A DNA stretch of 10,655 bases from Terana coerulea (lineage: Eukaryota; Basidiomycota; Agaricomycetes; Polyporales; Phanerochaetaceae): the NCBI GenBank assembly GCA_024811115.1, contig JAKOGH010000156.1, positions 1-10,655 on the forward strand. The letters run 5' to 3'. The notes under the pieces are model-generated. The model made no database searches, had not been told where the DNA came from, and saw only the letters and a program-made list of their open reading frames with translations. A program made the position numbers and the translations under genes. Shown in pieces: positions 1 through 8,600 of this stretch. How positions within the stretch are numbered: the stretch's first letter is position 1; each line of letters opens with the position of its first letter.

Positions 1-152
1 TCATCATCCGCAATAATTAAATAAAATGTGAGTTATCCTAATCGAATGCAACTGGCGATAGACGTTCCAGACTGACGAAGAATAGCATGTGGCCAAATGC
101 GGCAAGCGGTGTGCGATGACGATCGAGGGTCCGCCGCCACCAGCCCTCGCCA

Positions 153-162
153 CCCGTACGGG
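153..162. promoter_or_regulatory. 10-bp palindrome CCCGTACGGG
   Basis: A perfect inverted repeat about 92 bases upstream of the TATA box. It contains CCG-TA-CGG, the kind of everted CGG half-site pair bound by fungal Zn2Cys6 factors. The link to such a factor is inference; only the palindrome is seen. Confidence 0.35.
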
Positions 163-182
163 GCCGTAGGATCTAAATGACA

Positions 183-194
183 TTTCCGCGGAAA
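183..194. promoter_or_regulatory. 12-bp palindrome TTTCCGCGGAAA
   Basis: A perfect 12-bp inverted repeat about 60 bases upstream of the TATA box, with a CCGCGG core. Its centre is 31 bp from the centre of the other palindrome, close to three helical turns, so both could be read from the same face of the DNA. A role as an operator is inferred. Confidence 0.4.
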
Positions 195-253
195 GAAGAC
201 AAGTCCGGCTACGTCCCCTGTCCGGGGTAGGAAGCTGCCCTCGCATGCATCCG

Positions 254-261
254 TATAAAAG
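254..261 (+). promoter_or_regulatory. TATA box TATAAAAG
   Basis: A full TATA consensus lies 99 bases upstream of the ATG at 353 and is followed by a pyrimidine-rich leader. Transcription would be expected to start some tens of bases downstream. This places the ATG at 245, which lies before the box, outside the transcript and favours the ATG at 353. Confidence 0.6.
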
Positions 262-352
262 CTCGTCCAGTCCCAGGGGTGCCTCGTCTCGATCGCACCG
301 GTCTCATTCAAAATTCGCGAATCGCCTACGACCTTGCTCGCCGCCTTCCTTC

Positions 353-2069
353 ATGTCGTCGACACCATCTTTCATATACCCCGAGGTCTACGGTTGGAAT
401 CTTTCTGGAGACGACATAGATGAGAAACCCATGATTCCCTACACTTCTGCACCATACTCGCCGCCGTCTCCTATCCCCATGTCTCTGTCTCCGCCATCCT
501 CATCCTCTCAGTTCTCGACGTCTACTACCATAGAGCCTGCTTCTCACTACCGGACCAACGGCAAGGGCTCTCGAAGCTCACGACGGAACGAGGACCCCGA
601 CCGCGTTCGCCGGCCGCGGAACTCGTTCTTCATCTTCCGCTGCGAGTTCACTCGCCAGCATGCGGAGCAGAGCAAAGCCAAGGGGACGGATCGGTGCCCG
701 ACGCCCGAGAAGACGCTCTCCAAACGCGCCGGTGCGCTGTGGAAGATGATGGCCGACTCGCAGAAGCAGGTCTACCGCGACCTGGCGAAGCAGGAGAGCA
801 TCGAGCACACCCAGCGGAACCCTGGCTACCGCTACAAGCCGAAGCGCACCAAGGTGCCCAAGCAGCGACGAGGCGCCGTCCGTCAGCCGGCGCGAGCAGG
901 TCGAGTCGCTCGTCCAGATGCACGAGTCGGCGGCTCAGTTCGCGGACTCGTCCTCGGACTTCTCGCAGTACGACAGCCCCACCCGGACGTCGTCCCCCGA
1001 GCTCGCCCCTCCTCCAGACATGATTGCGCCCCCGCCCCACCGCGGCCTTGGCCATCGCCGCTCGATGTCGCTGCCGCACCTGGACATGGCGCACACCGCC
1101 GGCGGCTACGGACCGTACCCGTACGCGCACACCTACTTCATCCAGCCGACGTCGTGCGCGTCGAGCCCCGGCCCAGGGCCGCAGCGCACCGCGCGGAGCT
1201 CGAGCTCCTCCCGGCAGCGGTCGTACTCGCCCAGCGTCTCGTCCATCCCCCGCCGGATCCTGCGTTCGATCTGGACTACGGCAACATGGTCATACCCTTT
1301 GCGTCGCTCGGGCCACATACGTCGACAATGTCGCTCCCCGACCTGCTCTCATACCCCGACTTCACCATTCAGGACAACGACAGCAGCGTACGTCCCCGCA
1401 TCTTATACTCCTCTTCTCGTGCTAACGATGCGTTTTTATTTGTAGACGTACTCCACGCCGCAGATGTCCCCTGCCACCTCCCTCCATGAGCTTGGCCAGA
1501 CAGAGTACTTCCCCGTGCAGCCGCAGCCGCAGCCGCCCATGCCATCCAACGGGCCCCTGTTCCAGCGCCGGCAGCGCTCGAACACTGCGCCGAGCGCGAC
1601 GATCTCCCCGCTCGCGATGCTGAGCTCTTCGATGGGCCACTGGAACGGCGAAGCGTCCGCGTCGATGCCCCAGGCGAACCACGGCGTCGCCCCCTCCTTC
1701 GCCGTCACGCACTCGGAGCCGCATCTCGCCCTCAGCCCCGCGCACTCGTCCGTGCCCAGCATGTCGCCCCTGACGGACGGGAGCTACGGCTTCGGGGACA
1801 CTTTGGCGTACCCGTCGCAGCTGCTCGCGGCGCACCCGGCGGAGCTCGACCTCGACCGCACGCCGCGCCGCGCGGACTTCGCGCCCAACGTCCAGGACCT
1901 GTACCCCGCGCCGTTCGCGGACGCCGGCATGCCGCCGCCGGGCGGCGCGTACGCGCTCGAGTCGTACAGCGCGGGGCTCGGCGACTTCGCGATCGCGCCG
2001 GCGGTGTACGACATGTCGCCCTTCGGCGACCTCGACTTCAGCGACTTCCTGCACGTCAGCCCGCAGTAG
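353..2069 (+). CDS. HMG-box (MATA-HMG type) transcription factor, two exons, internal frame disturbance
   Basis: Putative nuclear DNA-binding regulator. Exons are 353-1387 and 1446-2069; the 58-bp intron 1388-1445 has donor GTACGT, branch-like GCTAAC and acceptor TAG, and joins in phase 0. From the ATG at 353 the product is about 552 residues. The HMG box spans residues 87-165 (bases 611-847), opening with RPRNSFFIF and ending near GYRYKPKR, with the core Trp in GALWKMM. Downstream are Ser/Pro-rich segments with RSMSLPHLD and RQRSNTAPS. The C-terminus is acidic and aromatic (DLDFSDF), a possible activation region. An in-frame ATG at 245 adds 36 residues, but a TATA box follows it. Between about 857 and 1251 the protein-like frame is +1 relative to the rest; the uncorrected frame stays open but reads as Arg/Ala/Pro-rich sequence. 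The family (Sox/MATA-like fungal HMG regulators, which include mating and pheromone regulators) is confident; the specific role is not known. Confidence 0.85.
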
Positions 2070-2744
2070 GCCTGCGTGCCGGTGTAGATGCTGCCGCCCT
2101 TGCCCGCCGGCTGCGCCTCGAGTCTGCCGCGGCCGGCGACGATACCCTGGTGGCTACACGGATGGACTTCTGTTTGGATCTGTGTACATTTCTGGTGTTC
2201 GAGTGGCACGTACCTGAGTGCATGATGCATGATCTCTGTAGCGTAACCTTCACGACGTTCACGACCTTTGATGAGCTCGTTGTATTCTAGTTCCGCGGCC
2301 CCAAAAGCTATTCGCCCTTCTCTGTATCTAGTTAGCACGTACCTTACGACGCATCATGTCTTTACGACTGTCATGCCTATACCCAGAGTTATCTTATCGT
2401 TACCAAAGTGAATATATGCTATGTTCTGAGCAATCTTTGCTTACCGAGTGGGACTTCTGGGCTTAAGCCTGGGAAATAGCCGCAGGTGGGACATAACTTG
2501 AGGTTCCAGGCCATCTGTAACTTGAGAGCAAATAGAGTCAACATAGCTAACATACAGAACTGTGAGACATCAACTACGTGGATCTTTAGTACAGATGGAG
2601 TGCGATACAACGGATACCAGATATAGAATACAGGGGAGACTAAACAGACACACATAGCGCTACACTGCTGGATACAAAGAAATCATAAAGTCCGCGAAGA
2701 ATCATTGAGACCACACTAAGAACCTGAGCCTTGCCGGAATAGCC
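2070..2744. other. tail-to-tail intergenic region
   Basis: This 675-bp stretch separates the stop of the HMG-box gene from the stop of the minus-strand gene and should hold both 3' UTRs. Composition falls from GC-rich to AT-richer after about 2160. No ORF here resembles a protein, and I see no RNA gene or repeat. Confidence 0.65.
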
Positions 2745-3573
2745 TCAGAAGTCCAGCCCTTCTTTGAACCTCGTCCCATTTTCGAACGTACGCATCGTCC
2801 TTGATGAGTCTGTCGAGCCGCCTACAGGCGGCGTAGCAGAGCTGCCGGGGGCCTCGCTGATGTCCGCAGATCGCTGGGCAGGCTCAATGGAGGTAGGGGA
2901 TGTGGAGTACGGATCCGCATACTGCAGGTGCGGCAGCGCAGCAGCGTGTGCGCCGAGCTCCGTCTCGAGCTTGAGCGGCGGCGCGGATTCGAGCGCGATG
3001 GACTCCATCGTATCGCTTTTTTGCACCCTGGCGTCGCGAGCTGCTGGATCGTGCGCCCCCTTCGCCGCCCACCCCGCAGGCGGCCGCGACCGCCCGTGCG
3101 GCGGGTCGTACGCCAGCCGGTCGGACGCGTCCCACTCGTCTGCGTCCACCCCGCGTTCGCCCTCACCCAGCCGTCCCCCCGCCGGCCGAAGCGGAACAGG
3201 CTCTTGAACTTCTCCCTCATCGCGGGGGCCCGAGCGGCATCTCGCGCATCGTGTCCGCCCGCGTGCCTGCGCGGCGCGCACGGCGCTCGTACGGGTCGGG
3301 CTTGTGCGTGCGGAGGAGGACGAAGACACCGACGCACGAGATGAGGAAGATGGCGGCGAGGCAGACGGCGAGGGCGATGAAGGCCCCGGCGACCCGCCGA
3401 TCTCGGGGCGGTCGTCTGTGTCGGGTGGCGGCGCTGCCTGCGAACGGCAGTCCCAACTCAGCCACAAAAGTGCGACAAGCATATGGAAACAGCGGGCTCA
3501 CTGGTGGCGGTACTCGACCCAGAATCTCCCTTGCGTTCAGCGTCGAGCTGCTTTGCCGTGGCAATGTAGGCAT
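2745..3573 (-). CDS. small single-pass membrane protein with cytosolic tail, frame broken at G/C-runs
   Basis: Function unknown. The N-terminus (MPTLPRQSSS, from 3573) is short and shows no clear signal peptide. One strong membrane segment follows (GAFIALAVCLAAIFLISC, near 3385-3325), then a basic stop-transfer stretch beginning RTHKPDPYERRARR. The long hydrophilic tail holds KSLFRFGRRGDGWVR, then DADEWDASDRLAYD, and ends NGTRFKEGLDF at the TGA (2745-2747). These pieces lie in different frames. Each can be joined by assuming one lost base in a short homopolymer: 3224-3228 (G-run) and 3149-3152 (C-run). A third at 3393-3395 is needed only if the 64-bp intron 3438-3501 (donor GTGAGC, acceptor CAG) is spliced; without that intron the upstream frame reads straight into the membrane segment. 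Similar tails occur in small membrane proteins of Agaricomycetes, as I recall them. The N-terminal structure is uncertain, and a decaying gene is the alternative to sequence error. Confidence 0.65.
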
Positions 3574-4924
3574 GGCACCGTGTTATGCTGTGTGGTCGTC
3601 GCGGCAGTCGAGGTAAGAGTTGTGTAAGGTGCGAGCCGCGAGCCCGCGCGAGGTTGTGGAGATGCGGGGTAATGCTCTTTTGAGTAACGTGGGCGCTAAT
3701 TGCCTCCGTCCCGCTCGATATCCTGCACCGCTGACTCTTGAGAGCAGAAAAAATGTCTGAAATAACATGAAAATGCGGAAGGCATAAGTACTCAAGTACT
3801 CAGCATACATGGTATGATGCACGATCATAACATCTGAGTCGTGCTCGCACCTCGGTAAGTTGCCTATTTTGGCAGGAAGATTACATAAGCTACCCATTCA
3901 GGTGCCGCGGCCATCTCCGACTCACGCTTACCAGAAACCATGTTCAGCGCATACATCCACTTCGCTCACTCTTTGTGTTTTTGTGCGCAAGAGTCTGTCG
4001 ACAGGCCTGCGTATAGCTGTTGGCATTCAAAGATCAGCTGAATTCTCTATCCCTGCAAGCCTTAGAATCACCCAATCTCCCTTCGGAGTCCGGACAGCGA
4101 CCACGCTCGGAGTCTCTTGACTTTTACCAGTGCAGTTTAGCTCAAAGCTGCTGATACCTTGTACGTGTAACACTCTACGCTGCTCTGAATCCATGGGAGT
4201 TATCTCTAACCAACCGAATTTCTCCATTCCAGTGCCTGCCTCATGGTGTGAAGGCGCTCATAGGACGAAGCAAGCATCCCCACGTCTCGCCTTCTTAGCT
4301 TCATCTCCCTACGTCTATCACACACGCTATTCACTCCAGTGACAGTAAAGGACATCAATAGATAATCGTGCCAGACTGGCCCACATCCGTCCCGATGCGA
4401 TGGCCTATCGGACACTACGACCAGAGTTCAACCAAGCTCGGAGCTTTCCCTATTGCTCCGTACGAAATTGGCGGCGGTTCTCGAGTCTTGAAGCCTCTCA
4501 GCAGGTGCTGTCGCATGACAAGTCATCCTCTGTGTAGCTCCTCAGGTGCTCATATCTCTTGCACAGTCGATCGTCTGAGCGCTCCCAGGCGTTGAAGGGA
4601 TTTGTCCCGTCCAGGTCAGTCGCCCCGCTTCTCCTCGATCGTTCCAGCTGACGGGTTTGAAGGCCCCAGCTGTGCTCGGGCATTGCTGCCCACCGCTCCG
4701 GCCACCTCGTTGAACGACGAAACACACGAGGAAGCTCGGAGGAATGACAAGCGCGCTTGGGGCAGGCCCACTTCCGCCGGCGGGTCGTCATTCTGGTACG
4801 AGTGCAGGCTCACACAGGGCCCGCTTGCGCTGCCCACAGCTGCCCAGGATTCGGTGCATCAGGGCCAAATGACGAGAGGCGGGTGATGGAACGCGCTGCT
4901 CCCGAGGCTGGCCAGAGCAACGTG

Positions 4925-4932
4925 CCACGTGG
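4925..4932. promoter_or_regulatory. E-box palindrome CCACGTGG
   Basis: A perfect 8-bp palindrome with a CACGTG core lies 289 bases upstream of the ATPase start. In fungi, bHLH factors of the Pho4/Cbf1 type bind CACGTG. Such a site can arise by chance in GC-rich DNA, so a regulatory role is only a suggestion. Confidence 0.3.
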
Positions 4933-5030
4933 GCTTCTAAATCTGGCGGTGGTGGCAGATGAGGATGCTCTGAGGGCTTTTGGCTGTTCGCCCGCTCGAT
5001 TCTTTCAGCGGTCCTGGCGTTCCCCGGGAC

Positions 5031-5035
5031 CCAAT
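5031..5035 (+). promoter_or_regulatory. CCAAT box
   Basis: CCAAT lies 186 bases upstream of the ATPase ATG, a usual distance for a HAP-complex site in fungi. A GATAAG motif at 5064-5069 and a weak TTTATA at 5143-5148 follow it. The motifs are short and the assignment rests on position. Confidence 0.3.
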
Positions 5036-5165
5036 CCAAGTGCGCATGTGGATCTGCGATTCTGATAAGACCCTTTGTTCGATTTTCCCCGCGCTTTCCA
5101 TTTTTCGCAACGGCGGAGCCTGGACGAGCTTACCGCTGTGGATTTATACCAGGCCAGCCTTCAAC

Positions 5166-5606
5166 ATGTCTCCCCTCCCTACGGTCCTGCCGTTCCCTCA
5201 CGTCGCTGGCATCTCTCAGCATGGACGGCGATCACAGCCCCATCCTCGACGAAAAGGCCCCCGTCCCCCAGAGCCCCGCGCTCACGGAGGAGGAGGCTCT
5301 CGCCGCCACGCGCACCGTCGCCTTCAACTCTGGCGAGATCGACGAGGAGAAAATTCACCATGGCCACATGCGCCCCAGGGGCGTCGAGATGAAACGCGAG
5401 ATGACCAAGGAGGACAAGGAGCTCGCCGCTGCCGGCTACGAGCACCTCCAGGAGCACAAGACGAAGGGCACCAAGGGCGAAACATCCGAGCTCGACAAGG
5501 TCGACATTGCGGAGCACGCCCTCGCGTTCGCGGAACTCGCCAAGGCCTTCGACACCAGCATCGACACCAAAGACCCCGGTGCATCGTACGGACTCACGTC
5601 GGATGA
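5166..5606 (+). other. upstream out-of-frame ATG overlapping the ATPase start
   Basis: An ATG with A at -3 lies 55 bases before the ATPase ATG, in another frame that stays open to 5606. If the mRNA included it, initiation there would compete with the main start. The pyrimidine-rich stretch 5168-5201 looks like a start-site region, so transcription may begin after this ATG. The encoded peptide is Arg/Pro-rich and not protein-like, so I do not call it a gene. Confidence 0.35.
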
Positions 5607-8600
5607 GGCCAAGGCACGTCTCGCGCGCGACGGTCAAAACGTCCTCACCCCGCCGAAGAAAAAGTCCGCGCTACGGAAGGTGCGCTGCCTTCTCCCTGTC
5701 GTCAGCGCAGATTGACCGATCGTAAATGACTGCCTATCAGTACTTCGACTGCCTGGTGACCATGTTCAACATCCTGCTGATCGTCGCTGGCATTTTGGAG
5801 TATGTGTTGTTGGGCATTGATTTCAAGGTCAGTTATCTGTCCGGGCCGCAGGCTCCATGTTCACCCACACGTCCCTTGTAGGATTCGTTCGCGAACACTT
5901 ACCTCGGCGGAATCCTCATCGCCGTTGCCTTTTTGAACGCTTTCATCGAATTCTATCAACTCCAGAAGTCCGAGGCCATCTTGGCTTCCTTCCTCGCCAT
6001 GATTCCTCCCTCGTGCCGGGTCGTCCGCGACGGGACCATTACTTCTATTCCCGCAGCGGACCTCGTAAAGGGCGACATCGTCTTGGTCGTACGTTCACTC
6101 AACGCGACGCGCTATTCAAATCTGACAGAGGTTATCGTGTTTAGCGCGTAGGTGATAAGACGCCGGCCGACCTCGTGTTGTTTGCTTCGACCGATTTGAA
6201 AGTCGACAACAGCAGTTTGACGGGAGAGTCCGAGCCTCAAGAACGTCAAGCAATCCCCAACGGTTCTCCGGCTCGGCCAGTGGAAGCGGAGAACTTGGTA
6301 TGATTTCCTATTCATCAGCTCCTTGGTCTAGCGCTAACCTTTGGCACAGATTTTCAACTCGACTTTGGTGGTTAATGGAGAGGCTTGGGGCAGTGAGTAC
6401 CCTGAATTCGTTCAGCGCACCCCTTGATGGTGCTGATCACTTCACCCAGTCGTTGTCCGTACCGGTGACCACACCCTCATTGGTCTGTCCTACTTCGCCT
6501 TACTTCAGCCGCTGTCATTGATGACCCTGGCTTAGGTCAAATCGCGGCCCTTACTGGAGGCGAATCCGGCAATGAGAGTCCACTCTCCAAGGAGATGTAC
6601 GCCTCCTGCCCAGAACAATCTCATTAACTGCTGACCTAGTGCGCAGAGGACACTTCGTGATGATGGTGTCCGTGATCGCTATCCTGTTCGCCATCGTGTT
6701 CTTCGTCGTCGGCATTACTACTGCCTACAAGGGCAAGGCGACCCAGACGGTCACTTTTGCTGTCTCGTAAGTGTCCTCCGGTGTTGCTCGGACCCTGATT
6801 TTGACTTTCGGCGCCATGCAGCATTCTCGTCGCCTTCGTCCCTGAGGGCCTGCCGTCCGTGGTCACTTTGCTGTGCGTGCGCTCCGTGCAATCTGCTGTC
6901 CGAAGCCGAGTCTTACGTTTCCCAGCCTTTCGATTGCGGCGAAGCGCATGGCGGCGCAAAATGTGCTGGTCAAGGACCTGCAGGGTGTTGAGACGCTTGG
7001 TACGAATCCTGATTATTCACTTGTGAACTTAGCACTCATTCTGTCATGCAGGTTCGGTACGTGGACCGTACTCGCCATAATTCCTTCCCTTCTGACCGGT
7101 TGCTTTAGCTCACTCTGTTGGCCACCGACAAGACCGGTACTCTCACAAGGAACCAGATGACGGCATGTTTCTACCCCGACGTTCTCGTACAGCGGGTCCC
7201 TGACTTCTTTGCAGGTAACCAACATATGGAGCGGTGAGAAGATGTACTCGGCCTTCCAGGTATGCAAATTTTCATGTTTCTCCGAGCGGGCACGCACGTT
7301 GCTCATGTCACGCCAGTCCAACAACGACAGCGCGGACACGGCCGCGTTCGCTATCGACGCGTCAGGCATGCGGGAGACCGTGGACATCGCGGCGCTGAAC
7401 TCCCGCGTGAAATTCGACAGGACGGACGTGCCGTTCGAGCAGCGTGCAATCCTCGGCGATGCCACGGAGACGGGCCTGATTCGGTTCGCGGGGCGGTACC
7501 TGCAGGACTTCGACCAGCATCAGAAGCTGCACCCCAAGGTGTTCGAGATCCCGTTCAACTCCACGAACAAGTGGGCTCTCGTCATTGTACGTGCATACCG
7601 TAACAGCTGAGTTACATGGGATTGACGTACTCTGTCGCTCTGTAGCTGGACAAGGCGCATAGCGAGGGCGTCCTCACGGCGTACATCAAGGGCGCCCCGG
7701 AGCGTGTACTGGCTAAGTGCACGACGTATCTGAAGGACGGACAGACCTACCCCATCACTGATGAATTCCGCAAGGCTTACGACGATGCCTACAACGTATG
7801 TGCATGATTACTACTGAACAGCCGGAGAGGCTGACACTCTCGCAGTACATGGCCTCTCGTGGGCACCGTGTGATTGCATGCGCCCAACGCCTGCTGTCAT
7901 CACCAGACTACGACCAGACCACGGCCTTCTCCAAGAACGAGGCGCAGTACCCCAGCACCGAGTACTGCTTCGTCTCGCTGACCTCGCTCGAGGACCCGCC
8001 CAAGCACGGCGTGCGCGAGGCGATCGGGACCCTCCGGCTGGCGGGCATCAAGGTCATGATGGTCACCGGCGACCACCCCAAGACGGCAGAGGCCATCGCG
8101 CGCAAGATCAACCTCATCCTCGGCGACACGAAGGAGACGCTGAGCGCCAAGACCGGGCGGCCCATCGAGGAGATCTACGAGGACGAGGTGGACGCGGTCG
8201 TCGTGCACGGCGACGAGATCGACGGGCTGCAAGGCTGGCAGTGGGATCAGAGTGAGTAGTGCACACAGGCTTCGTGCGAAGCGAGCCTGGGGCTGATTTT
8301 CCGCAGTCTTTGCCAAACAGGAAATCGTGTTCGCAAGGACGTCGCCTCAGCACAAGCTCGAGATCGGTATGTGTCGCGCTGCCTCGTGTTTCGGCCCTTA
8401 CTCATGTCTGCGCCGCATATAGTCAAGCGTGCCCAGGCCCTGGGTCACATTGTCGGGGTGTGAGTAAGACGGTGTTCCTTACCAGTCTTGAAGTCTCATG
8501 AGAATTCTAGTACCGGAGACGGCGTGAACGATTCTCCCGCGCTGAAGAAGGTGCGGCCGCTTGTGTGTTGCGCTCGGAGAGTACGTTCTGACGGGATGGA

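Larger units (their letters stand above)
1..244. other. upstream flank and promoter of the HMG-box gene
   Basis: No convincing coding sequence is seen here; the open frames on the minus strand lack protein-like composition. The first 60 bases are AT-rich, then the sequence becomes GC-rich toward the gene. Two perfect palindromes and a TATA box just downstream (listed separately) mark it as the gene's promoter. Any gene further upstream lies outside the window. Confidence 0.6.
3574..5220. other. gene-free divergent intergenic region
   Basis: About 1.65 kb lies between the start of the minus-strand membrane-protein gene and the start of the ATPase gene. Several short ORFs occur on both strands, but none shows a recognisable domain, codon bias or splice pattern. 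It should hold both promoters. The half nearer the ATPase (from about 4600) is GC-richer and carries an E-box (4925-4932), CCAAT (5031-5035) and GATAAG (5064-5069). No tRNA, transposon end or tandem repeat was recognised. Confidence 0.6.

Noticed and set aside
918..1445. Separate ORF starting at MHESAAQF inside the HMG-box gene
   Set aside because: Its first part is the shifted middle of the HMG-box protein, not a separate gene; its last part, after about 1251, is an out-of-frame shadow.
1422..2054. Long minus-strand ORF of 210 codons opposite exon 2
   Set aside because: Composition is Arg/Ala/Val/Glu-rich, typical of the antisense of a GC-rich exon, and it has no domain or splice pattern.
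2183..2190. TGTACATT in the 3' flank of the HMG-box gene as a Puf-protein site
   Set aside because: It differs from the TGTANATA consensus at the last base, and one short match in 675 bases is expected by chance.
3149..3180. An intron starting at GTGAGG as the cause of the frame switch in the membrane-protein gene
   Set aside because: The nearest AG gives only 27 bases and the wrong frame, and the further AGs I checked also fail to restore it; one missing base in the CCCC run fits better.
4498..5065. Short ORFs on both strands in the intergenic region
   Set aside because: They overlap each other and have no recognisable motifs or coding bias.
7900..8316. Minus-strand ORF of 138 codons opposite the ATPase P-domain exon
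   Set aside because: It lies antisense to a strongly conserved exon and is explained as a shadow.
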